Positions 10,313 through 21,469 of a stretch of 55,000 nt of DNA are shown piece after piece. A program made the position numbers and the translations under genes. Origin of the DNA: Prorocentrum cordatum (Eukaryota; Sar; Dinophyceae; Prorocentrales; Prorocentraceae); assembly GCA_963575745.1 (NCBI GenBank), contig CAUYUJ010016145.1, positions 1 to 55,000 of the forward strand, given 5' to 3'. Numbering within the stretch: the first letter of the stretch is position 1; every line of letters begins with the position of its first letter. The notes under the pieces were generated by a model that was given only the letters and a program-made list of their open reading frames with translations, made no database searches and was not told the DNA's origin.

Positions 10313-10491
10313 ATCACACTAGAAATTCTCTTCTGCAACAGGATACGTGGATCTCCCCCCCCGCTTCCCCGAATTAGCGACTCCCTTGTTTTCGTATTGT
10401 AATGTACATACGATTTTGCCCCATCGTCCATCCTAAATATGAGTTCGCCCCGTCCCAGGCAGGCCGGCATCGGCACCCCCAATCCTTTTCA

Positions 10492-10690
10492 AATTAGCTT
10501 GGCGCAGGACCCAACCATCTGCAGCTGTGAGTACCGCATCTGTGAATATCGTCTTCGGTGGAGTTCCTTTATGGGGCACGAGCCGCTTGAGGGGTGTGCC
10601 AGAGTGGAATGGCGGCGGCACGCGGGCGCTGCCATTGGGGCCTTCGGTGGAGTTCCCCAGAGGACCTTCGGCGTGGTTCCCTTTGTCCGT
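10492..10690 (+). repeat. LAT leader with two repeat units
   Basis: Leader AGCTTGGCGCAGGACCCAAC followed by CATCTGCAGCTGTGAGTACC, then about two units with the GGTGGAGTTCC core. No tail follows in this orientation. Instead the tail of the oppositely oriented copy begins at about 10738, so two LAT copies face each other. Confidence 0.55.
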
Positions 10691-10737
10691 GATCTGTTTG
10701 ATGGGGGGTGGCGAGAAAGGCAAGACCGTCCAAGATT

Positions 10738-11928
10738 GTCATTCCCTTTTTTCCCAACCATCCAGTGGTGTTTGTTGGGTCTCCGTTTTGAAGAGACGGT
10801 CCCCGCGTTCTCCTTCTCCTCCTCCTCCCCCTCTTCCCTCCCTCCTGCTTCCTCCCTGCGTTTCACCCACCCACTACAGCGCTTCGTGGCCTCATAGGGA
10901 GCTCCACCGAAGGCCCCAGTGGCAGGGTTCGCATGGCGGCCCCGCCCCATTTTGATCCACCACTCAATCGGTGCGTGGCCCCGTAGAGAGCTCCACCGAA
11001 GGCCACAGTGGCAGGTTCCGCATGGCGGCCCCGCTCCATTTTGGCGCACCCCTCACAAGGTTCGTGGCCCCATAGGGAGTTCCACCGAAGGCCCCAGTGG
11101 CAGGGTTCGCATGGCGACCGGCGCACCGCTCACACGGTTCGTGTCCCCATAGGGAGTTCCACCGAAGGCCCCAGTGGCAGGGTTCGCATGGCGGCCCCCA
11201 ATTGTGGCGCATCCCTCACGCGGTTCGTGGCCCTATAGAGAGCTCCACCGAAGGCCCCAGTGGCAGGGTTCGCCTGGCGGCCCCGCGTTTTGGCACACCC
11301 TCACACTTGCCTCATAGGGAGCTCCACCGAAGGCCCCAGTGGCTGGGTTCGCATGGCGGCCCCGCGCCATTTTGGCGCACCCCTCACACGGTCGTGGCCT
11401 CATAGGGAGTTCCACCGAAGGCCCCAGTGGCAGGGTTCGCATGGCGGCCCCGCCTCATTTTGGCGCACCTCTCACTCGGTTCGTGGCCCCATAGGGCGCT
11501 TCACCGAAGGCCTCAGTGGCACGGTTCGCATGGCGGCCCCGCTCCATTTTTGCGCACCTTTCACACTGTTCGTGGCCCCATAGGGAGCTCCACCGAAGGC
11601 CCCAGTGGCAGGGTTCGCATGGCGGCCCAGCCCCATGTAGGTGCACCACTCACTCGGTTCGTGGCCCCATAGGGAGCTCCACCGAAGGCCCCAGTGGCTG
11701 GGTTCGCATGGCGGCCCCGCTCCATTTTGGCGCACCGCTCACACGACTCGTGGCCCCATAGGGAGTTCCACCGAAGGCCCCAGTGGCAGGGTTCGCATGG
11801 CGGCCCCGCGCCATTTTGGCGCACCCCGCACACGGTTCGTGGCCCCATTGGGAATTCCTTTTGCTTCGTCCCACCTGCCCTGCGGATCTCACACTTGCGT
11901 ATGGTTGGGTCCTTCGCCAGGATAATTT
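10738..11928 (-). repeat. LAT composite element, copy B (about 11 units)
   Basis: On the minus strand: leader (11928 to 11890, CCTGGCGAAGGACCCAACC), then 11 units of about 89 bp (GCATGGCGGCC-like sites at 10931, 11020, 11109, 11186, 11272, 11351, 11439, 11528, 11617, 11706, 11795), a purine tract (10860-10805) and a tail (10805-10738, TCTTCAAAACGGAGACCCAA). Units carry the core GGTGGAGCTCCCTATGGGGC. Confidence 0.75.
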
Positions 11929-12640
11929 TCTCCCTCTGTGCCCGCGCGCTCAAAAGCCCAGGGCTGCGGGCGCGGCGCAGCGCGGAGTCCCCGCGACGCG
12001 CGCCGGTCGCCCCGAGGGGGTCCCAGCGACGCGCGCGGGTCGTCCGTTGCGCGGAGCAACGAGAGGTAGCTTGCCCGCCGATTGCGGGCAAGGCTCTGGC
12101 TGGTGAGCAGAGCGACGACAGGCGAGCGAGGGGCTGGGCAGAGCGCGGCATGGAGTTCCCGCGACGCGCGCTGGTCGCTCCGAGAGGGCCCCAGCAGCGC
12201 GCGCGGGTCGTCTACGGAGCGGGGCCAAACAGTCAGACCGTCGAGAATGCGAGGCTCGGGCGGGCCGCTCCCCCAGCCAGGCCTCGCGGATAACACGGTG
12301 AAGCCCAGCTCCCTGGCGAGGGCCGTCGCTTCCCTCCACCGCCTCGCGGGCGCCGCAAACTGCTCCAGCTGCTTCTGCAAGCCCTCTGGCGGCCTCGCCG
12401 GGAAGAAATCGATCCGTCCTCGTGGCGCGGTGCGCGCGAGAGTCGCGCGTAGAGTTCCAGCCACCAGTCTCATCGTCCTCCTTGCCGTTCCCGACCTCGT
12501 GGCGGCCGCAGTCCAGGGCCACGCCTGGGCGACGTCGGCCGAGGGAGCGGCGCGCCGGACAGCCGACGGCCCAGGGCGAGAGACTACAGGACCGAGAGAA
12601 GGTCTGGCTACGGACCGCTCGCGCCCAGGCCATGGGGCCA
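11929..12640. other. GC-rich segment between LAT copies, with internal duplication and hairpins
   Basis: A block of about 65 bp at 11979-12043 is repeated, diverged, at 12153-12217 (CCCGCGACGCGCGC, then CGCGCGGGTCGTC). Two clean hairpins lie at 12047-12065 (CGTTGC arms) and 12070-12092 (CTTGCCCGC/GCGGGCAAG). A minus-strand open frame crosses it, but no family is recognisable. Confidence 0.4.
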
Positions 12641-13488
12641 CGAAGCGCGTGAAAGGTATGTTCCCTGTGGGGCCAAGAAAAATTCGACTGGGCGCAGGAA
12701 CCGCGTGCGGGTTCCGCCATTGGGACCTTCGGTGGAGCTCCCTATGGGACCACGAAACGCTGCACTGGGCGCAGGAGCCGCGTGCGAGTTCCGCCACTGG
12801 GACCTTCGGTGGAGCTCCCTATGGGCTGTACTGAACGCAGGAACCGCATGCGAGCTCCGCCATTGGGACCTTCGGGGGAGCGAGGCCACGAAAAGCTTTA
12901 CCGGGCGCATGAACTGCATGCGAGTCCTGCCAGTGGGACCGTCGGTGGAGTTCCCTCCGGGGCCACGAAACGTTGTACTGGGCGCAGGAACCACATGTGA
13001 GTTCCGCTACTGAGACCTACGATTGAGCTCCCTATGGGGCCACGAAACACCGCACTGAACGCGGGAACTGCATGCGAGCTCCGCAACTGGGACTTTCGGT
13101 GGAGATCCTTGTGGGGCCACGAAGCGCTGCACTGGGCACAGGAACTGCATGCGAGCTCCGCCAGTGGGACCTTCGGTCGATATCCCTATGGGGCCACGAA
13201 GCGCCGCGCCAGGCGCAGGAACCGCATGCGGACTCCGCCATTGGGACCATTGGTGGGGCTCCCTCTGGGGCCACGAAACACCGCACTGGGCGCAAGAACC
13301 GCATGCGAACTGCGCCACTGATACCTTCGATAGGGTTCCATTTGGGGCCACGAAACGATGTACTGGGCGCAGGAACCGCGTGCGAGTTCCGCCAGTGGGA
13401 CATTCGGTGGAGCTCATTATGGTGCCACGAAGTTTTGTATGTGGCGCGAGAGACGCACTGGTGATGTTGATGATGATGACGACGATGG

Positions 13489-13547
<59 letters not shown>

Positions 13548-13640
13548 GGAGGAGGGAGGAGGGGGAGAAGGGAAGAGAGGAGGAACGCGGGGCGTTATCT
13601 CTTCAAAACCACGACCCAACACCATATGATATTTGGAATA
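12641..13640 (+). repeat. LAT composite element, copy C (leader not seen)
   Basis: About ten units of 75-78 bp with CTGGGCGCAGGAACCGCATG and the GGTGGAGCTCCCTATGGGGC core, then a GAT microsatellite (13452-13543), a purine tract and the tail (13586-13640: TCTTCAAAACCACGACCCAA). The leader is absent or replaced by the segment before 12640. Confidence 0.65.
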
Positions 13641-13903
13641 ATTATTATGCGCGCTCGTTGATCAAAAAACATCCGTTTGAATGTTCAAAACCCCTTGGAA
13701 AAAATCAACGGAGTGCACACGCGCGCGTCGCCGCGAGTATGCCAAGATCCATCAAAAAACCGTTGGTTTCGCAAGGATTTCAAAGTCGAGTGTCCCCAAA
13801 GCATATAATAACACATGGTCTCGCAACAAGAATGTTCAAAACAAACTTGCGTCCGCGCTCTGTCGAGTTCTTCAGATCGCCAAAAGTTCTTCATTAGTTT
13901 CAT
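13641..13903 (+). repeat. X-unit front fragment, left of the nested LAT
   Basis: Carries the X phrases GTGCACACGCGCGCGTCG, TTTCGCAAGGATTTCAAAG and AACACATGGTCTCGCAAC, then breaks off just before the LAT leader. The continuation (GGGCCTTTCGCACGCGCC) appears after the LAT tail at about 15652. Confidence 0.6.
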
Positions 13904-13907
13904 ATAC

Positions 13908-15158
13908 TAACCTGGCGAAGAACCAAACCATATGCACTTGTGAGTACCGCAGTTGTGGGTATCGTATTCAGTGGAGCTCCATGTGGGACCACGAAACGTG
14001 CACTGGGCGGGGGAACCGCATGCGCATTCCGCCACTGAGACCTTCGGTGGAGCTCCCTCCGGGGCCACGACACGTTGTACTCATGTGAGTTCGCTACTGA
14101 GACCTTCGATTGAGCTCCCTATTGGGCCAAGACACGCTGTACTGGGCGTAAGAACCGCATGCGAGTTCCGCCACTGAGACCTGTGGAACTGCCCATTCGG
14201 CCACGAAGTGCTGCATTGGGCGCAGAAACCGCATGCGAGTTCCGCCATTGAGACAGCCGGTGGAGCTCCCGACGGGGCCACGAAACGTTGCAGTGGGCGC
14301 AGGAACCGCATGCGGATTGCGCCACTGGGACTTTCGGTGGAGTTCTTTCTGGGGCCACGAAACGCTGTACTGGTTGGGGGAACCGCATGCTGACTGCGCC
14401 ACTGGGACCTTCGGTGGAGCCCCCTCTGGGGCAACGAAACGCTGCACTGGATCAGGAGCCGCATGCGGACTGCGCAACTGGGACCGTCGGTGGAGCTCCA
14501 TCTGGGGCCACGAAACGTTGCACGGGGTGGGGGAACCGCATGCGGACTGCGCCACTGGGACCTCTGGTGGAGATCCCTGTGGGGCCACAACACGTTGTAC
14601 TGGGCGCTGGAACCGCACGCGGACTGCGCCACTGGGACCTTCGGTAAACCCCCCTCCGGGCAACGAAACGCTGCACTGGGCGCAGGAACCGCATGCTGAC
14701 TGCGGTTCTGGGACCGTCGGTGGAGCTCCATCTGGGGCCACGGAACGCTGCACTGGGCGCAGGAGCCGCATGCGGATTGCGCCATCGGGATTTTCGGTGG
14801 AGCTCCCTCTGGTGCCACGAAACGCTGCACTGGGCGCAGGAACCGCATGCGGACTGCGCCATTGGGACCTTCGGTGGAGCTTCTTCTGGGGCCACGAAAC
14901 GCTGCACTGGGCGCAGGAACCGCATGCGGACTGCGCAACTGTGACCTTCGGTGGAGCTCCTTCTGGAGCCACGAAACGCTGCACTGGGCGCAGGAACCGC
15001 ATGCGGACTGCGCCACTGGGACCTTCGGTAGAGCTCCCTCTGGGGCCACGAAACGCTGCACTGGGCGCAGGGACCCCATGCGGACTGCGCAACTGGGACC
15101 GTCGGTGGGACTCCCTTTCTGGGACCACGAAACGCTGCACTGGGCGCTTAAGACGCAT

Positions 15159-15196
<38 letters not shown>

Positions 15197-15242
15197 CTGC
15201 TGCTGCTGATGCTGATGCTGATGCTGATGCTGATGCTGATGC

Positions 15243-15307
<65 letters not shown>

Positions 15308-15336
15308 GTGATGGTGATGGTGATGGTGATGGTGAC

Positions 15337-15410
<74 letters not shown>

Positions 15411-15642
15411 CGATGACGACGACGATGACGATGACGATGATGAGGAGGAGGAGGATGACGATGCTGGTGATGTAATGGTGATGGCGATGGTGATGATACT
15501 GATGATGCCGACAATGGCAATGATGACGACGACGATGGTGATGGGAGGGAGGAGGGAGAGGAGGAGGAGGATGTGGAGGAGGAGGAGACGCGGGGCGCTG
15601 TGTCTTCAAAACGAGGACCCAACACCACAGGATGGCTGGGAA
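13908..15642 (+). repeat. LAT composite element, copy D, complete and nested in X
   Basis: Leader (13909-13955, CCTGGCGAAGAACCAAACC), then about 15 units with a final run of exact 77-bp spacing (GCCACGAAACGCTGCACTGG at 14814, 14891, 14968, 15045), a long GAT/GCT microsatellite (15156-15470), a purine tract and the tail (15590-15642, TCTTCAAAACGAGGACCCAA). ATACTA occurs on both sides (13904-13909, 15643-15648) and X sequence flanks both ends. The array is free of stops in several frames on both strands, and the resulting long open frames are not taken as genes. Confidence 0.75.
15156..15470. repeat. (GAT)n microsatellite of LAT copy D
   Basis: Nearly pure GAT with a GCT/GAT-GCT subsection (15196-15243) and GGTGAT sections. 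It occupies the slot that is purine-rich in the minus copies. Confidence 0.95.
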
Positions 15643-15649
15643 ATACTAC

Positions 15650-16850
15650 CAACGGGCCTTTCGCACGCGCCTGGCGAAATCGCTCGAACGCCCATGCGCG
15701 CGTGCTGTCGCAAGAGCCCAATGCAGAAAAACAAGACGAAGTGCACACGCGCGCGTCGTCGCGCGCGCACGCCGAAATCTTTCGAAACCATCAGGTTCTG
15801 CCAGGATTTCAAAATCGAGTGTCCCGAAAACATGTTTTTTTTTGAAAAATGGCTTTGCAACGCCAGTTTTCGAACAAAAGAGAGAGAAGAGAGAAGGAGA
15901 GAGCGTGCGCTTGCGCTTTTGTGAAGTCTTGAGGGGAACCATAAGTCTTTCAAGATTTCCATCATGTTGCCAGGCGGGCCTCTCGCGCAACATGTCATAA
16001 TCATTCGGACGCCATTCGCGCGCGTGCTGAGAAGGGCACGCCCCGTGCCACATAATACTATGCGAGCCACTCTCGCGCGTCGGCCGCGCGCGCGTGCCGA
16101 ACTCCTTCCAAAACCTTCATCACCGACGCGAGGACGCCGGCATCGTCGTCGGCGTGATCAGCATCGGCGCCGTCATTGGCCTTGCCGTCGTCGTTGTCAC
16201 CATGTCATCAGCATCGCTATTACCATCCTCGTGTCTACTGCTGTCGACGTTGCAATGGTAGCGCGCCCGCCCAAGGCGCCGATTCTCAGTGAAGTGCCCG
16301 CTGGGAGGTGCCCAGCGGTCAGCGCCACCGCGACCGCGTCGGCCGCGCCAAATTATCGGCCGCTGCGCGGCGCGGGCTTGCGCGGCCGCAGAGATGCACC
16401 AGTCAACACCAAGCACCCATCGCAATCGCCGCCGCATGGTTTATGCAAACCAAGTTGCGGGCGGGTGGGTGGGATGATTGCGCGAGCAGTGAAATTGGCA
16501 ACTCACTTCGAACAAGAACTGGTTGCACCACATAGAACTCACCGCATATACTTCACGATATAGGCTGCGCCACACAGGGTCCCCCACATAGATTGCAGCA
16601 CATAGGTTGCACGATTTGATTTTCGCGGTCGCGGCGCGCTTTGTTGATCGTTCACAACATAGATTGACACACATATGTTGCGCAACATAGGTTGCACCAG
16701 ATTGTTTCTGCGCAACCGATATTTCACAACATAAATACCACCACAGATATAGCACGACATAGTTTGCAATGTATGCGCACCACCTGGCTTGCACAACATC
16801 TATTGCACAACATTGTTGGAACCACAATGTTTCGGGTCAGCGGCGGCTGG
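15650..16850 (+). repeat. X composite unit 3
   Basis: Front block (15650-15930), GC-rich block with GGCGTGATCAGCATCGGCG (16150-16440), boundary GATGATTGCGCGAGCAGTG (16474-16492) and TTGCACCACATAG-type array (16500-16830). It resembles X4 (40505-41345) closely in the boundary sequence. Confidence 0.65.
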
Positions 16851-17128
16851 CATGTGTATATATGTATGTTTGTAAATGTGTGTACATCAAGTATGTGTGT
16901 ATACATATCGAGATCACACAGAACCAAATACGTGCATGACACTTGGATGTGCACCCATAGATGTGTATATATCTGTGTATACATCTACGTGCGTCGGGAG
17001 ATGCAAGGGGAGATGAAGAGCGAGCACACAGGCTCAAGCCCTTAATCTGTGTATATATACATATCTATCTATCTATCTATATGGTTTACGTTCCCCAAGC
17101 ATTTCTTGCACTTTGGTTTGTCCAACTC
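16851..17128. other. Short tetranucleotide-like stretch without a gene
   Basis: Degenerate GTAT/ATCT words (16855-17090, including ATCT at 17062-17080). Nothing else recognised. Confidence 0.45.
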
Positions 17129-17129
17129 T

Positions 17130-17480
17130 TTGCTAAGAAGCTGGGCCTGTCTGTCGGTCTGGCGGCTATGTTGCCGCCGTTGCCGCCTCGTCGCCGCCCG
17201 TTCTTTGGGCCTGTCTGTCGATCTGGCGGCTATGTTGCTGCCGTCGCCGCCCCCTCGCCGCGTCGTCGCCGCCCGTAGTGTGGGCCTCGTTGCGCATTGC
17301 GCAGCATAGCGTAGTATAGCGTAGCACAGCAGAGCCTCAGCACGTGCGCGAGCAGTGCTTTGCATTGCTCTGTATTGCCTTCCATTGTTTTGCATTGAGT
17401 TGCGTTTGCATTGCCTTCCATCGCTCTGTATCGCTTTGCATGGCTGTGCATTGCGTTACGTTGATGTTGTATTTCATTCT
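17130..17480. repeat. 64-bp dimer and degenerate TTGCAT repeats
   Basis: GGGCCTGTCTGTCGGTCTGG starts at 17144 and recurs as GGGCCTGTCTGTCGATCTGG at 17208, a tandem duplication of about 64 bp. From 17285 to 17470 there are loose TTGCATTGC / TGTATTGCC words like those at 32620-32900. Confidence 0.6.
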
Positions 17481-17740
17481 TTGCAATGCACCGCAGAGGT
17501 TACATCACCTGGTATGCTAGGAACCACTGCTTGGGGCCCATGCTGGCTAACATATAAGTCTTTGTTTGAATGGCAGGCCCATTGGGATTTCGTATTCTGG
17601 CGGGGGGTCCAGAACGAACAGGAGTGTTTGTAGGAATTGATGACGAGGGGACTTGGGGCGGGAGGGTGTTTTGCAGTATCGTTGATACACAGTGGAATTA
17701 ATCTTGTCCTCCTCTCACCTCATCCTCCCACCCTCCTTTC
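17481..17740. other. Unassigned sequence
   Basis: Contains GCTTGGGGCCCATGCTGGCT near 17530, similar to GTTTGGGGCCCACGCCGGCT near 41322, where X4 ends, so it may be an X-associated flank. No gene is supported. Confidence 0.3.
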
Positions 17741-18360
17741 GAGGACGGCCAACGAACGACCGACCGACGACGGCGACGACCACCACCACGGCGTCGACGG
17801 CCGAATACCGAACGAATCGCCGAAAAGACGAACCACCGACGACGACGACGACGACGGTCGACGACCAATCGACCGACCGACCGACAGTCGACGACCGGAC
17901 GAGCGACCGAACGGTTGACCTCGGCGACGGTGCCGGCGAGGGCGGCGACGCTGGCGGCGGCGAGCCCCGCAGGAGTGCTGCGGCCTCCCCCGCGGGGCGC
18001 TGGCGCGCGGCCCCGCGCGCCGCGCGGCCTCTGCGCAGGCGGTCGCCGCCCTCGGCGTCGTCCGTCGGCGTCGTCATCGGCGTCGTCTCGCCCTCCTCGT
18101 CGTGGTCATCCCCGTCGTCGTCGCCCGTGCCGTCGTCGCCGCCGTGGTCGTCGCCCTCGCCCTTGTCGTCGGCTTCGCCCTACTCGTCGCCCTCGTCGCT
18201 CTCCTCGCCGTCGGCGTCGAGGCCGTCGTCCTCCTCCTCCTCCTCGTCGTCGCCATCGTCGTCGCCGCCGCCCTCGAGGTCGTCGTTGGCGTTGGCGGCA
18301 GCGTCGGGCAGGGTAAGGGGGGAAATGGGGAGGAGAAGGGGAAGAAGGAGGGTAAGGAGA
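17741..18360. repeat. GAC and CGT trinucleotide-rich DNA
   Basis: Degenerate GAC/CGA words to about 17940, GC-rich sequence, then CGTC/TCG-rich sequence (18050-18300). Open frames encode only low-complexity Arg/Ser or Asp/Thr strings. Confidence 0.7.
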
Positions 18361-18884
18361 TGAGGAGGGCGCCCTGCTCTTTTGCTAGCCTCCTTCGGCC
18401 TTCCAGGGCGAGGGGTTGGGTCCTTCGTCGCCACGGCACTACTCGCCTCGAAAGGATGGTCGTGGTGCACACCAGGGCATACAGGTCCGAGGCAAGGGTC
18501 TAGTTTGAGGCAGGAGGGGGAGGAGGGGGAGGGCAAAGAGGAGGACGATGGCTCGACTTTCCCGGCTGCGGCGCGTGGCCCGGAGCTGGAAGCTTGTGGC
18601 AGCACGAGAAAGAGAGGAGGAGAACCGAGGAGGGAGAGGTGGAAGGGGAGGGCGGAGGGCGGAGGCGCAGATGGAGGGTGGAGCGGAGGGCGCAGGTGAG
18701 GTGCAGGAGGGGGAGGTGGAGAGCGGAGGGTGCAGAGCAGAAGGCGAGCGCGCAGGGCACAGCGCGGAGCGCGGAGGGGTGGAGGGGGCGGCTCGGCAGC
18801 AAGGACAGGGCACGGGCGTGGGCGCCCTGCCTGGGTGCCTCCCTGCCGCACGCCCCCGCACATGATGGGGCAGTGCCCCCACAC
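18361..18884. other. Purine-biased stretch without a gene
   Basis: GGGAGG-type purine-rich sequence on the plus strand (18500-18800). No recognisable domain on either strand. Confidence 0.4.
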
Positions 18885-19092
18885 GGTCGGGAACCGTTGG
18901 ATCGCGTGTCACTCCGCCGCTTCTGGTCCACCACGCCTCGGCGCGACAAGCTATCCACTTCCCAGTCCTCCAGCAAGCATCGACGTCCAGAGTAGTTCCC
19001 GGTCTCCCGCCAGGAGGAGCGGAGCAACACGCCAGCCGCTCGCAGGGCACAGCGTGTCGCCGGGGCCGGGGCCGCCGCCGCGACACGCTAAG
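18885..19092 (+). mobile_element. M3 MITE-like element
   Basis: Starts CGGTCGGGAACCGTTGGATC, continues CGCGTGTCACTCCGCCGC and ends CCGCCGCCGCGACACGCT, the inverted partner of the subterminal start. The inner phrase CCACCACGCCTCGGCGCGAC is shared with 19474-19690 and 23478-23716. Confidence 0.6.
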
Positions 19093-19473
19093 CTCGGGGG
19101 TCAGACGGGGGTCAATGCAAACGGGGGTCAGCCAGAGCGCCGTTGCTTGCAGCATCGGCCAGGGTCGCACTGACCCGTACTTGGGTGTAGGATCCTGCAG
19201 GATATTGCATGATCTTTCGCATGGACCCGGGCTTGGGTGCAGAGCCTTGCAAGATCTTGCAGGATTCTGCAAGGCCTGACTGACCCGGGTCTGGATTGGC
19301 CCGGGTCAGAAGATCCCCGATAAGCAAAAGTTCCCGACCGTATTTTCTCGCATGCACACTGTCAGCAGTCTGTTTGGCTCAGAAGAGCCCTGCAAGGGAC
19401 GAAACGTTACGCCCGATACTGTCAACAGCAAAAGTTTGCATCGGCGTGCTTTGATCTTCAGTCTTGATCGTCT

Positions 19474-19690
19474 TTCGGTCGGGAACGCTTGCTTCGCGTG
19501 TCGCGCCGCCAGTTCTGGCCCACCACGCTTCGGCGCGAGACGCTGACCACGCGCCGATCCACGAGCGTCAACGACTCGAGCTTCTTCCGTTTTCCCGCCC
19601 AATGTAGCAGAGCGGCACTCCATCCGCTTGCAGCGTACCACGTGTCGCAAGGGCCGCCACGACACGCAACCTTGAGATCCGACGTAGCGA
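19474..19690 (+). mobile_element. M3 MITE-like element
   Basis: Starts CGGTCGGGAACGCTTGCTTC and continues CGCGTGTCGCGCCGCC. The right side GGCCGCCACGACACGCAA is the inverted partner. The best terminal match is between this left end and the right end of 23478-23716 (complement of CAAGAGTTCCCGACCG). Confidence 0.6.
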
Positions 19691-19879
19691 CAAAAATACA
19701 TCATAAAGATAACGACCAGAACCCTGGACCCCATCTTTCTGCGCCATTTTTCGAGCCGCATTGATCTGTGAGGGTCCCGGGGCCCGAAGTCTAACGAAGT
19801 CGCCCCGCTCGAACAAAATCGCGATGCCAGGATCTCAGGGTAAGCGAAAGTCCTTGATCGTGACTTGGTCGCAGGCGAA
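19691..19879. other. Spacer with a DR1-like phrase
   Basis: TTGATCTGTGAGGGTCCCGG followed by GGATCTCAGGG (19760-19840) matches, in inverted arrangement, phrases near 3058-3190. No gene seen. Confidence 0.35.
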
Positions 19880-20964
19880 GCGGCCGCGCTGATGATGGTG
19901 ATGGTGGTGCTGGTGCTGGTGCTGGTAATTTCTAGTGCTGGTGCTGGTGTTGTTGATGGTGGTGATGGTTATGACGATGAAGAGGAAGATAATGATGGTG
20001 ATGATGATGCTGATGATGCTGGTGATGGTGATGATGGTGGTGATGGTGGTGATGATGATGGTGATGATGATTATAATGGTGATGATGATGGTGGTGATGA
20101 TGGTGATGGCGATGGTGATGGTAATGGTGATGGTGATGATAATGGTGGTGATGATGATGGTGATGATGGTGCTGCCGATGATGATGGTGATGCCGATAAT
20201 GATGGTGACGGAGATGGTGACGATGACGATGACAGCAGTGGTGATGGTGATGATGAAGTTGATAATGATGGTGAGCCTCGGCATGATTATAATCATGGTC
20301 ACAATTATAGTGTTCATGATGATAATGGCGATGCTGTCGATGACGATGTCGATGATGTTGACACTTATTGTGATGGTGATGGTGGTGATGATGGTGTTGC
20401 TGATGCTGATGATTACGATGATGGTGGCGGCGATGATGATGCTGATGATTATGGTGGTGGTGATGGTGATGATGATGCTGGTGATGACGATGGTGATGGT
20501 TACGATGACGATAATGCTGGTGATGTTGATTACGATGGTGATGGTGATGGTGATGATGATGGTGGTTATGATGGTGATGATGGTGGTGATGATGATGGTG
20601 ATGATGGTGATTATGATGGTGGTGATGGTGGTGATGATGATGGTGATGATGAAGGTGATTATGATGATGATCGTGGTGGTGGTGGCGATGATGATGTTAT
20701 GATGGTGATGACGATGGTGATGGTGGTGATGATGATGAATGTGGTCATGATGATGATGCTGGAGATGGTGATGTTGATGATGAGAATCATGATGGTGATG
20801 CTTTTCTGATGTGGATGATGCTGACGCTGACGCTGGTGATGATGATGATGGTGGTGGTGGAGATGCTGCTGGTGATGGTGATGATGATGATGGTGCTGAT
20901 GATGGTTATGATGATGATGATGATGATGATGGTGACGATGGTGGTGGTGGCGATGATGACGCTG

Positions 20965-20998
<34 letters not shown>

Positions 20999-21079
20999 CG
21001 GTGATGCTGATGATGGTGATGATGATGATGATTGTGACGAGTATGGTGGTGGTGATGTTGATGATGATGACGGTGGGTG

Positions 21080-21110
<31 letters not shown>

Positions 21111-21336
21111 TGATCAGGGTGATGACGTTGATTGATTGTGGTGGGAAAGGGGATTGTGATGACGATGACGATGACGACGACGATGATGGTGGTGGCGATG
21201 CTGATGATGATAACGGTATGGTCATGATGGTTTTGATCGTGGTGATGACGATGACGATGACGATGATGACGACAATGACGATCTGACGATGATGACGATG
21301 ATGGTGATGATGATGATGATGATGATTGTGATGTTG

Positions 21337-21414
<78 letters not shown>

Positions 21415-21455
21415 GTGATGATGGTGATGATGGTGATGATGGTGATGATAATGAC
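19880..21455. repeat. (GATGGT/GAT)n satellite, about 1.6 kb
   Basis: Degenerate GAT/GGT triplets for about 1.58 kb, becoming purer GAT between 21300 and 21450. It is open in all frames as Asp/Gly, Met/Val or His/Ile homopolymeric translations, which are not genes. Confidence 0.95.
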
Positions 21456-21469
21456 CATCACCTGGTCGC

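Larger units (their letters stand above)
8491..10480 (+). repeat. X composite unit 2, expanded by microsatellites
   Basis: Has the same parts as X1: two front blocks (GAAGTACAC near 8580, GAAGTGCAG near 9040), a boundary GGGATGTTTGCGCGAGCAG (about 10039-10060), the TTGCACCGCATAG array (10080-10145) and the tail (10320-10480). The front block is split by an AT run and poly-A. The GC-rich block is replaced by a GTC array, and GA, A and CATA runs separate the array from the tail. Confidence 0.6.

Noticed and set aside
11810-11825. GCGCCATTTTGGCGCACC in the 89-bp units as a spliced-leader relic
   Set aside because: It shares CCATTTTGGC with the leader but lacks the GTAG start and TCAAG end, and it recurs in each unit without a downstream gene. 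The match is best explained by a GCGCC palindrome.
10900-11850. CRISPR-like array
   Set aside because: Repeat units are continuous tandem copies without unique spacers, and the context is eukaryotic.
14081-15924. Open frames of about 560 codons on both strands across the LAT array
   Set aside because: The 77-bp unit is stop-free in several frames and its length is not a multiple of three, so each frame just cycles through the same three translations and then into the GAT tract.
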